Source: Algoriphagus oliviformis (GTDB lineage Bacteria > Bacteroidota > Bacteroidia > Cytophagales > Cyclobacteriaceae). Taken from it: a stretch of 52,569 nucleotides of DNA. The notes below the pieces were generated by a model. The model worked only from the letters and a program-made list of their open reading frames with translations, searched no databases and was not told the DNA's origin. The translations under genes were made by a program, and so were the position numbers. Positions 7,071 to 15,700 of this stretch are shown piece after piece. Numbering within the stretch: position 1 is the first letter of the stretch; each line of letters opens with the position of its first letter. The stretch spans positions 1 to 52,569 of the forward strand of contig NZ_JAFKCT010000010.1 in NCBI RefSeq assembly GCF_017254915.1, read 5' to 3'.

Positions 7071-7952
7071 ATGGAAGACATCACCCCAAAAAGTACCACG
7101 CTACAGGAAGCCCAGGCCGAGGCGGTGCTGAAAGTAAGCAAATCCGAAACCGTCGCGGCTATTCTCGAGAAGCGCGTTCCCAAGGGAGACGTGCTGGAGA
7201 TGGCCAAGGTCGCGGGGCTTTTTGCGGTCAAAAACACCCACCTCCAGCTCCCCCAGGCCTATCCCACGCCCATCGAGTTTACCTCGGTGGAATATCAGGT
7301 CGAAGACCTGGAGATCCGCATTACAGTGCGAGTCAGATCAGTAAGCAAATCCAGCTTGGAAATGCACGCCCTGCATGGTGTGTCGATCACGGCACTGACC
7401 ATGTACGACATGCTGAAGCCATTGGATAAGGGGATCAGCATAGCGCGGATTGGGATTTTGGAAAAAGAGGAGAGAAAGCTTTCCTCCGGGGCTACCCAGC
7501 CCTTTAACGCGGCGGTTGTCCTTTGCTCCAATGCCGTGCTCAAAGGCATCAAGCCCGACTCAGCGGGACAGGCGATCCTCGAAAAACTCAGAGGCTATCA
7601 GGCAAAAATCACTTCCTACGAACTGCTTCCTGATGACCTAGAGCTGATCCGCGCAAAGGCAAAATCCCTCGCCCTGGAAAACCGACTGGTCATCTTCGCC
7701 GGGGGTACGGGCTTGGCAAAAACCGATGTGACCACAGAAGCCTTGGAGCCACTCCTAGACCGAAAGATCCCCGGGATAGCAGAGGCGATGCGGAGCTACG
7801 GACAGTGCCGTACTCCCCACGCCATGCTGTCCAGAAGCCTAGCCGGAATGGTCGGGAATTGCCTCGTGCTGGCCATTCCCGGCTCTTCCCGAGGCGCAGC
7901 TGAATCCATGGAGGCCTTGTTTCCGCAGCTGCTGGAAGGGGCTGGGATTTGA
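7071..7952 (+). CDS. MoaC-MoaB fusion protein with degenerate MoaC site
   Basis: The 293-residue protein joins a MoaC-like domain (residues 1-140) to a MoaB/MogA-like domain (146-290). MoaC makes cyclic pyranopterin monophosphate; MoaB adenylylates molybdopterin. The MoaB half keeps FAGGTGLAKTDVTTEAL, GIAEAMRSYG and AMLSRSLAGMVGN. In the MoaC half the hallmark PLCHPL is replaced by LPQAYPT (residues 60-66), so the catalytic His is Tyr64, and GGKSG is replaced by ERKLS; KGDVLEMAKVAGL, GVSITALTMYDM and Lys120 remain. The fold is thus present but activity of this half is doubtful. I start at the ATG at 7071; the frame is open 20 codons further but that part is repeat DNA. The stop codon lies inside a heptanucleotide tandem repeat. 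It is the last gene of the operon. Confidence 0.85.
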   Translation: MEDITPKSTTLQEAQAEAVLKVSKSETVAAILEKRVPKGDVLEMAKVAGLFAVKNTHLQLPQAYPTPIEFTSVEYQVEDLEIRITVRVRSVSKSSLEMHALHGVSITALTMYDMLKPLDKGISIARIGILEKEERKLSSGATQPFNAAVVLCSNAVLKGIKPDSAGQAILEKLRGYQAKITSYELLPDDLELIRAKAKSLALENRLVIFAGGTGLAKTDVTTEALEPLLDRKIPGIAEAMRSYGQCRTPHAMLSRSLAGMVGNCLVLAIPGSSRGAAESMEALFPQLLEGAGI

Positions 7953-7992
7953 GATTCGGGATTTGAGATTCGAGATTTGAGATTCGAGATTG
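7944..7992. repeat. Heptanucleotide tandem repeat (GRGATTY)
   Basis: Seven consecutive 7-mers alternate as GGGATTT/GAGATTC, then drift to GAGATTT/GAGATTC/GAGATTG. The array begins inside the last codons of the MoaCB gene and contains its TGA stop. Confidence 0.85.
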
Positions 7993-8055
7993 GAAATCGG
8001 CACGCGGATTTCATGTCATTGCTTCGAAATGTCGAAGATTGCTTGCCTCCAACTT

Positions 8056-8123
8056 CCCGGCTTCCTGCATCCTAACTTCCTGCTTCCCCACCTCCTTTCT
8101 TCCCGCTACTTTTCCTCCCAGCT
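8056..8123. repeat. Low-complexity CTTCC-rich tract
   Basis: A pyrimidine-rich stretch of repeated cttcc/taacttcctg-type units fills the gap between two convergent genes and reaches into the last codons of the porin gene. Confidence 0.6.
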
Positions 8124-9383
8124 GTGCTTAAACAGCGTAGGTGTCACGATGAGCTGGACCCAGCCCCAGTTTTGGGTTTTTGCCGCTTGGACTCCTCCCT
8201 TGATCGCGGCCATGCTGCCGGTGTCAAAAAACTGGGAGTAGCCTGCGTTCATTTTGATGTTTTTGGCGATCGTTTTTGAAAAAATGAGGTCTAGCTCCGA
8301 GCCCAGGTACTTGCTTTGTCCATCTCTGAGTTCGGCGTTGGCGGAGAAAAAGTGCACTTGGGCGGAAAGGTTGGAGCTTTTTCCCGTAGGGACCAAAGCC
8401 GTGAAATAGCCGTCGTTCAGACCGACGTTGTTCGCATGGTTGCCTACGTAGAAGAGGTCCATGTAGCCGTTAAACTTATGGTTGGTGCCATAGAGCGGGA
8501 AGAAGGATTTTTCCTTGGAATCCGACACCTGGTCCGAGCCGCTCAGCGATTCAAATCCCGCCATCAAGGCCACTTTTCCCAGCCTATACCTTGCCTCCAG
8601 CATGTATTGGTAGGCGTTCAGGTCGGCTGTGGGGGTGGACTTTCCGGTTTGGAGGTAGGCGGAACCCGTCAGTGTGAGGGCGGAGAGCGGGAAGGTGAAG
8701 TAAGCCCCAGTCGTCTGTCTGTAGTACACGCCGTCCGGGAGGGGAGTCGCGTCTTCGGTAAACTTCTGGAAGCCGTTGTTCATGAAAAGGAAGCTGAAGG
8801 AGGCCTTTTCCCAGGTCTTTTTCGCATGCAGCATCTGCATGACTTTGTAGGAAAACATCCCGTTAATCCCGTAGCCTGAACCCTCGTTCCTTTGGCTTTC
8901 CTGGTTGAAGGCAAAGGCGAGGTCCGTCTTGAAACCTGATTTGGAGAACGTCAGCATCGCGGCGTCGTGAAATCTACCCTGCATCGTCCAATCTACCTCG
9001 CCGAGCATGCGCTGGTCATCGTAGGAGAGGGTTTGCCTGCCCAGCTTCATCGACCAGTTTTCGCTGAAAGCATAGCCCAGCCAGGCTTGGAAGAGGGAAA
9101 AGGAGTTGTTTTCATCGTTGATCGCCAGCTGCCGGGTGTCGCCCCAGGTGCTCACGTCCTGCACGCTGAGGTGGATTTTGAGCTTGGAGTCGGCATAGTT
9201 GACATTGAGGCGGGAGCGCTGGGTGACAAAGGCCGCAGGGTCAGCACCCTCCGGGAGCAGGGCTCCGTAGCCGTGACGGTATTCGAAGCGGGGCCGAATG
9301 TCGGCGTCCATGGAGACTGTCTGGGCTTTTGCCTGCATGGCAAGCCCGGCGCATAGGCCAAAAGTGTAGAGGATCTTCTTCAT
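8106..9383 (-). CDS. Outer-membrane beta-barrel porin (alginate-export-like)
   Basis: The 425-residue product has a signal peptide (MKKILYTFGLCAGLAMQAKAQ, cleaved near residue 21) and then alternating amphipathic strands rich in Tyr, Phe and Gly, ending in an aromatic/charged terminus. The pattern AWLGYAFSENWSMKLGRQTL SYDDQR resembles the alginate-export (AlgE-like) porin family. It probably forms an outer-membrane channel. Its place inside the nitrate cluster and its own 7-4-7 operator, 27 bp before the ATG, suggest it admits nitrate or nitrite, but no residue proves the substrate. It is convergent with the Mo-cofactor operon and monocistronic, with repeat DNA upstream. Confidence 0.8.
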   Translation of the reverse strand: MKKILYTFGLCAGLAMQAKAQTVSMDADIRPRFEYRHGYGALLPEGADPAAFVTQRSRLNVNYADSKLKIHLSVQDVSTWGDTRQLAINDENNSFSLFQAWLGYAFSENWSMKLGRQTLSYDDQRMLGEVDWTMQGRFHDAAMLTFSKSGFKTDLAFAFNQESQRNEGSGYGINGMFSYKVMQMLHAKKTWEKASFSFLFMNNGFQKFTEDATPLPDGVYYRQTTGAYFTFPLSALTLTGSAYLQTGKSTPTADLNAYQYMLEARYRLGKVALMAGFESLSGSDQVSDSKEKSFFPLYGTNHKFNGYMDLFYVGNHANNVGLNDGYFTALVPTGKSSNLSAQVHFFSANAELRDGQSKYLGSELDLIFSKTIAKNIKMNAGYSQFFDTGSMAAIKGGVQAAKTQNWGWVQLIVTPTLFKHSWEEK

Positions 9384-9409
9384 AACAGGTAGAATAGGTT
9401 GCTATGAAG

Positions 9410-9427
9410 ATAAGTATAAATACTTAT
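9410..9427 (-). promoter_or_regulatory. Putative nitrate-regulon operator upstream of porin gene
   Basis: ATAAGTA-TAAA-TACTTAT, a perfect 7-4-7 palindrome apart from the spacer, 27 bp upstream of the ATG. Both halves match the NarL heptamer TACYYMT. A TACGTA and another AAGTATTT follow within 40 bp. Confidence 0.55.
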
Positions 9428-10966
9428 AAATAGGAAAATAAATACGTAAAAATATAAGTATTTTTCAATCTAGTGAAATTTGTCATGATGAAGGACGTCA
9501 ACTGCTTTTGGATTCTTTGGAAGGCCAAGGCCTTCAAGCAATCCTTTATGTCTGGCATTTTCTGTTCGGATTGCAAATTCCAATAAGCAATGCGATGGAT
9601 TCTTCGAAGAGACCGCCGAGTGGTCAAACCTTTCCATAGCCTCCGGTGCAATTGGAGGTGGCAGATGATCCCCAAGGTATCCCAAGCCCAAGCGGCTTGA
9701 ACCATTGTGAAGGGCGCAAAGAGTCTTACCCGCAAGTTTGACACCCTTCGGGGTCGGGACGATTGGAGCTGCCTAGGTCCATGGGCTGCACCCATGGTTA
9801 ATCAAGGTTTGACCCCTGACCGGGTCGGTGATGAAGTCGGAGAGGACATGTGGCTAGGCACCTAGAGACTACGCGTTTCGAAACAAACTTAATCCGGATC
9901 GCAAAGCCGACCCGGAACGGGTCACATGTTTATTGGGTGATTGAGGCCATGATAGGTCCGACCCCATCGGGGCTCGAATGTGGGCGGTGAACTTGCTCCT
10001 ATAAACATGGCATCCCTTCGGGATGGGATTAACCCAATTGTAAATAGGGAAGGAGATTGGAGCGGGATCCAGGGGCGTAGCCCTTTGATCTTCGTAGCGG
10101 AATTTCAAGGCATTTCCCGGTAGGAGCGTAGCTCTGTCATCTTTCCCTTGTTTGCATCAGTAAAATTATGGTGGATGTCAGGGCTACGCCCCTTATTTTT
10201 CTCAAAAAGCAGACTTCCTACGAAGAATTCAGGGCTACGCCCCTAATGTAAACTAGTGTTAGGTTAAGCGTAATTCGGCGTTTTGGCAGCCTTGCCGGTA
10301 GGCAGGTTGTCAAAAGTTGACATGCCACCAAGTCTCCGTCCATCCTAAAAAAAGCGAAGCTTTTAACTTTGCGTCCTTGAAATGGCTTGAAAAAAGGAAA
10401 CCAAGGAGCGGGGTTCCTGTAGCGTATGAGACAAGGTTTCTTCTCCTCTTGGTGACCTTTGTGTTAAAAAAGATGTCCGGCAGATGGGAATTCCGTTCGG
10501 TGGGGGCACCGACCGGGGCGAAAATTTGGTGCCTCCGATAGGTATGTAGTCAAAAGGCCATTTCGAAGTTAACACAGCACTAGGTTCAGACCCGAGTCCG
10601 CGATCACACTTCGGAATCGCAAATTCCGAAGATCTGTGCCAAGGCTTTGCCGAAAAAACAACGGAGTGGTCAAACTTTTCAATTGCCGCCGGTGCAACTG
10701 GTGGCACCAAGTGGTTCCAGCGCATCCCAACCCCAACGGGGTTGAACCTTTCATGAATTGCGTAAATCCTTGGCTCCCAGTTTGGCTGACAAATCCCCTC
10801 CCGAAGCAAGTTCGGGACAGGCTCAGCCCCTTTTCAAGGGGGAATGCGCCTATTGGTACTTCAGTCTTCTAAAGGCAAGTTCCGGGAAGCAATATCAGTT
10901 GTCAAAAGCGAAGAGATTGCTTCGCCTCGTTCCTCGTCTCGCAATGACGGCGCTGCTTGGAGAAAT
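9428..10966. repeat. Gene-free repeat region with diverged copies of dispersed elements
   Basis: About 1.5 kb shows no convincing gene. Two diverged copies of a roughly 150-bp unit lie at about 9560-9715 and 10605-10765: both contain a GGAATYGCAAATTCC-type palindrome, then gagtggtcaaac, ccggtgcaa and a proline-rich stretch with atcccaa..cc. Between them are GC-rich palindromes such as ACCCCATCGGGGCTCGAATGT (9960s), ATCCCTTCGGGAT near 10012 and four copies of the motif GGGGCGTAGCCCC or its relatives (about 10072, 10126, 10172, 10229). Two minus-strand reading frames of 123 and 148 codons cross the two copies and share similar peptides only because the DNA repeats. Whether the elements are transcribed cannot be seen. 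Confidence 0.7.
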
Positions 10967-12409
10967 TTATTCCGTCTGCGTGACAAAGGTCTTTTTGGCG
11001 AAGCTGGTCTTTGGGGCTTCACAGAGCGGACACTGGTAGCTGGCGGGCAGGGTTTCGAAAGGCGTGCCCTCGGCGATTCCCTGGCTGGGATCTCCGTAGC
11101 TGGGGTCGTACACGGTGAGGCAATCCCGGCACTGGTACACTTCCCTGCTGAGCTGCTCCTTGGGTTTGGCGGCTTTTTCCGGAAGGGATTTTTCCTGTCC
11201 CAGCTGCTCAAAATAGATCTTGCTCAGCTCGATGAGCAGCTCCGGCAGATCGGATTTGTCCACTTCCTGCACGTACACGAGGTATTCCTGGGTGTTGGGG
11301 TCAAAGTTTTTGGCATGGAGCAGGTTGTAGGTACTTCGGATCTTCAGGCCCTCGAGCTGGATGGGCGGCTCGTTTTTCTCGATGATGATCGAGGTGAAGT
11401 AGTAGGCCTTTTTGGTGTAGTCCGTCACCGAAAAGGTGAGTCCGTAGGTACTGATGTCGTGCTTGTCAAAGTAGGAGACCAGGTATTTTTTCAGCTTCAG
11501 GGCAGACTTGTTGGCTACGGGAAGGTGCCAGTTGAGCTCCAGCATGGAGTGGCGGACGTTGATGCCGTATTTCCCGAGGAGCTTTTCCCATTCCAGTTTG
11601 TAGGGTTCTTGGATACCTTTGATGATCAGGGATTTCCATGGGGTGATGGAGATTTTTCCGATCCGGCAGTCGGAGCAGAGGTCGCAGAGCGCCTTGAGGA
11701 AGTCAATGTAGTATTTGTTGTTTCGCCAATACAGTCCCATCCAGTAGCTCTCCGAGCCGACGCGGTTGATGCCTTCGTAGTAGGGGAAAGGGTAGAAGGG
11801 CACCTCCAGGGGCTTGTCCACCGTGCGGCTGTTGAGGTCCGCTGAGTCGTTGACCAGGTCAAAAAGGAAATCCACCGTCTCCGGCTCCTCCTGCAGGATG
11901 TCCTCGATGGCGGTGGCGACTTTGGCGAGATCCCAGCTGTAGATCAGCGCGGGAAACATCTGGTTGCTTTCCCAGTCCGGCAGCCGGACAAAAAGATACC
12001 AGTAGTCCTCGTGTTCTGAAGCGATGAAGTTCAGGTGGCCGGTGAAGAGCGGCACCAAGCGCTGCTTCGGGTCGGTGATATTGATCTTCAGCGCGGACTG
12101 GGCCCGAAACTGCTCCAAGATGTAGAGGTAGCGGTCGCCGGTGAGCCAGGGCGTATTGGGGAAAATGTCGGAGGAAACGTAAGAGGAGACGATGTTTTCG
12201 GCGCCTTCCTGCTCGGGAGAAATGATCTGAAACTTGTCCTGGGGGTCAATGGAAAACTCTCCGTCCTCCTTGATGAAGAGGATGTCCTGCCGGGAGCCCA
12301 GGGAAATGGTGTCCAAGCCCGCGGTCTCCGCGATTTCCAGGATTTGCTTGAGTTCTGCCGGGGAAAGCACCCCGCCTTTGACGACTACTCTGGAAAATGT
12401 CTGTTTCAT
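10967..12409 (-). CDS. Nitrite/sulfite-reductase-like protein with C-terminal rubredoxin domain
   Basis: The 480-residue protein ends in a rubredoxin domain (about 427-475): YQCRDC, a 35-40 residue loop with DPSYGDP and CPLC, the four-Cys iron site. The first 400 residues resemble the ferredoxin-like half-domains of siroheme nitrite/sulfite reductases: ISITPWKSLIIKGI near residue 255 mirrors their RLTPWQNL strand, and a second such half may lie at 280-400. CDLCSDC near 242 is Cys-rich, but the full siroheme/4Fe-4S CxxxxxC..CxxxC pattern is missing, so I do not expect siroheme catalysis. A plausible job is electron transfer to the nitrate reductase encoded next on the same strand. It is cytoplasmic, with no signal peptide. 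The 302 bp between it and the nitrate reductase gene hold palindromic repeats. Confidence 0.78.
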   Translation of the reverse strand: MKQTFSRVVVKGGVLSPAELKQILEIAETAGLDTISLGSRQDILFIKEDGEFSIDPQDKFQIISPEQEGAENIVSSYVSSDIFPNTPWLTGDRYLYILEQFRAQSALKINITDPKQRLVPLFTGHLNFIASEHEDYWYLFVRLPDWESNQMFPALIYSWDLAKVATAIEDILQEEPETVDFLFDLVNDSADLNSRTVDKPLEVPFYPFPYYEGINRVGSESYWMGLYWRNNKYYIDFLKALCDLCSDCRIGKISITPWKSLIIKGIQEPYKLEWEKLLGKYGINVRHSMLELNWHLPVANKSALKLKKYLVSYFDKHDISTYGLTFSVTDYTKKAYYFTSIIIEKNEPPIQLEGLKIRSTYNLLHAKNFDPNTQEYLVYVQEVDKSDLPELLIELSKIYFEQLGQEKSLPEKAAKPKEQLSREVYQCRDCLTVYDPSYGDPSQGIAEGTPFETLPASYQCPLCEAPKTSFAKKTFVTQTE

Positions 12410-12470
12410 TTCTTCACGATTCTTTTTTATGCTTTTTGAACACCGGCTTTTATGCTGAAGCTCTGGTTCC

Positions 12471-12665
12471 TAGGGATTTGTAATCCCGAGGATTTATCAT
12501 AGGATTTGCAATTCCTGTTCAGCTTTCGTGGACAGTTTTGTTCGGATTGCAAATCCTGGGTTACCGCTTCGGAATTGCAAATTCCGAAGAACGGGTCTAT
12601 CCGAAAGAACGCTAAACCCCTGGCCTTGCCGACACTTCGGTCTTCCGTCATCGGTCTTCCGTCCC
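12471..12665. repeat. Cluster of palindromic repeats between two nitrate genes
   Basis: The 302-bp gap between the rubredoxin-fusion and nitrate reductase genes holds four related palindromes: GGGATTTGTAATCCC (12473-12487), AGGATTTGCAATTCCT (12501-12516), CGGATTGCAAATCC (12543-12556), and at 12567-12589 arms CTTCGGAATT/AATTCCGAAG around GCA. They are followed by a cttcggtcttccgtc tandem. The same palindrome family occurs at 9564 and 10609. No gene is seen here. Confidence 0.75.
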
Positions 12666-12711
12666 GAATGAAGAAGCAAATCCGATCACTGTCAAAGTTG
12701 CGCTACCCCCA

Positions 12712-15700
12712 TTACACCTTCACCTTCGCCTGACTCAGGATTTCCCTCACCTCCGTCTTGCAGCTGCCGCAGCCCAGTCCGGCTCCGGTCTGCGTGCAAA
12801 GTGCCGAAAACTCGGTACAACCTCCCGCGATGGCCTCCAGGATATTTCCCTCGCCAACCCGGCTGCAGCTGCAAACGAGCTTGCCGATCACGGGTCGTGC
12901 CTCGGAGTTGCCCATGAGCAGGGATTTGCGCTTTTCGGAGAGCTCGATCTTGTTTTCGATCAGGCTTTTAAATTCGGCAAACTCGCTTTTGTCCCCCATT
13001 AGCACCGCTCCGATGAGGAGGTCGTCCTTGACGATGCACTTTTTGTAGTAGCGTCTGCTGATGTCGGTGAAGACGATTTCCTCATAGCCTTCCTCGTTTT
13101 CCGGCACGATGATGTCGCCGATGCTGCAGAGCTCCAGGTCTTTAAACTTCAGGATATTCATCAGAACTGAGCCGCTGTAGGTGCTGCTGATATCTCCGGC
13201 GATGAAGTTGGCCAGGATGGCGGCCTGCTCCTCTGCGGCGGAGGTGATGCCAAAGAGCTGGTTTTCAAACTCCGCGATCTCGCCGATGGCAAAAATGTTG
13301 GGATAGTTGGTCTGGAGATGCTTGTTAACTTTCACGCCTCGACTGCAGATGATGCCGTTTTCCCGCGCGATCTTGATGTTGGGCTGGGTGCCAATGGCAT
13401 AGACGATGGCATTGGCCTGGATGTTTTTGCCGCTTTTCAGCGTGATACTGAGGTTTTTGGACACCGGGTCGTCAAAGACCGTACTCACCTCATTGTCAAA
13501 GTAGATGTGGATACCGCGCTCCTGTACGTCCAGTGCGAGCAGGCGGCTGGAGATCGGATCGAGCTGACGCTCCATGAGGCGGGAGGCCCGCTGGATGATG
13601 GTCACTTTCACGTTGGTATGCTGGAGTGCCGCCGCAAGCTCCAAGCCGAGCAAACCCCCACCGACGATGGCCACATGCTGCACCTCGGCGGGTAGCTGGG
13701 TGTCTTCCAGATAGGCCTTGAACTTGTCCGCATCGCCCCGGCTGCGCATGGTAAAGCGGCCAGGGAGGTCGAGCTGGGCATCTTTTGGGACAAACGCCCG
13801 GCTGCCGGTCGCCAGAATCAGCTTGTCATAGGAGTGGGCCCTTCCATCGCTGTCCCAGACTTGTTGGGCTTCGGGGTCGATCTTTTCAATCGAAAGATTG
13901 GTGTGTAGCGCGATCTTCAGCTTGGCGAGCTCGGCTTCCTTGATCTTGAGCAGCTGCTCCCAAGTCAGCTCTTCGGTCACGTACTCGGGCAGCAAGACCC
14001 GGTTGTAAAAGGGGTGTGGCTCCTTGGAGAAGACGTGGATCTCGTCCGCGGAATTGTGCTCGCGGTAGTTTTGGATAAAGCGGAAAGAAGCCGCGCCAGC
14101 GCCCACCACGATGATTTTTTCCTTCGGCTTTTGGTACTTGGTCACCGAGACGGTCGTGTATTTGAAGTCCGGTTCTTTGGACTGCGGGTCGACTCGGGTG
14201 AAGGTCAGGTTGTTTGCCCGGTTCAGGTCGTTTTCGAGCTGTTTTCCCCAGTGCATGGGGAGAAAAACGACCCCATTTCGCACGGAGTTGGAGATCTTGG
14301 CGCGCACGCGGACGATTCCGTTTTTGCTTTTCACCTCGACCACATCCCCATCCTTGACCTTGTAGATATACCCGTCCAGCCGGCTGATCTCCAGCACGGG
14401 CTGGGCGTAGTGGGTGCGGAGGCGGGCGACCTTGCCGGTCTTGGTCATGGTGTGCCACTGGTCGCGGATACGGCCGGTGGTGAGGACAAAGGGGAATTCT
14501 GCGCTGATCTTTTCCGAGGTGTTTTCGATCTGCGCGGGGATATTGAAGATCGCTTTTTGGCTGGGGGTGTAGAATTTTTTGTCTGCGAAAAGCCTTGCAG
14601 TGCCCGGGTGACGATACTCAGGCACGGGCCACTGGATGCTGCCCTCGTTTTTCAGGCGGTCATAGTTGAGAAAGGAAATGTCGATGTTGGTTCCCTTGGT
14701 CATCGCGCAATACTCCTCGTAGATCTCCTCCGCGTTGGCAAAGTTGAAGCCCCGGAATCCCATCCGTTTTGCAAAATCACAGAGGATTTCCACGTCCGGA
14801 CGGGCTTCGCCGGGAGGGTTGATGCCCTTGTTGAGGTAGGAGATGCGCCGCTCGGAGTTGGTCATGGTGCCTTCCTTCTCCAGCCAACCGGCGGCTGGCA
14901 GCACCAAGTCGGCATAGGCGACGGTGTCCGAGCGATGGGATATGTCCTGCACCACCACAAACTTGGCGTTGGCAAAGGCCTTTTCGATCTGGCCGAGGTT
15001 GGGCAGGCTGACCATGGGATTGGTGCAGATGACCCACACGGCCTTCATCTCGCCGCTCGCCAGCGCGTCAAACATCTCCGTGGCGGTGTAGCCCGGAGTG
15101 GGGGAGATCTGGTCTACGCCCCAGAAGTCCGCCACGTCCTGTCGGTGCTGTGGATTTTGGAGGTCTTTGTGTACGGCCAGGAGATTGGCCATGCCGCCCA
15201 CTTCCCGTCCGCCCATGGCATTGGGCTGGCCGGTGAGGGAGAAGGGGCCGTTGCCGGGCTTGCCGACTTTTCCGGTCACCAGGGACAGGTTCAGCAGCGC
15301 AAAGTTCTTGTCCGTACCGATGGAGCTTTGGTTGAGTCCCATGGCCCACATGCTGATGAAGCCTTTCGCCTTGCCGATCAGTTCGCTGACTTCCTTGATT
15401 TCGTCCACCGTGATCCCGCAGAGCGCAGCGGCGTCCTTGAGGGAGGTTTCCATGACCTGCTTGCGGTAGGCCTGGTAGTTTTCGGTGTGGTTTTTCACAA
15501 AGCTCTCATCAGCATAGCCCGTCTCGATGAGCCTACGCCCGATGGCGTTGTAGAGGATGATGTCGGTGCCGGGAATGAGCTGTAGGTGGATGTCGGCGAA
15601 GGAGGCCGAGTCGGTCTTCCGCGGATCGACCACAATGACCTTTGTGTTGGGGTTCTTTTCCTTGTGCTTTTCTAGCCTGCGGAAAAGGATGGGGTGGTTC

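Noticed and set aside
9424..9795. Minus-strand frame of 123 codons in the repeat region
   Set aside because: It resembles the frame at 10363-10809 only because both cross the same DNA repeat; no start context, motif or constraint is visible.
10363..10809. Minus-strand frame of 148 codons in the repeat region
   Set aside because: Same reason; it also runs through palindromic non-coding repeat sequence.
14014..15585. Long plus-strand open frame of 523 codons opposite the nitrate reductase gene
   Set aside because: It is antisense to a gene with clear domains and motifs. The translation has no family pattern and arises from GC-rich codon bias.
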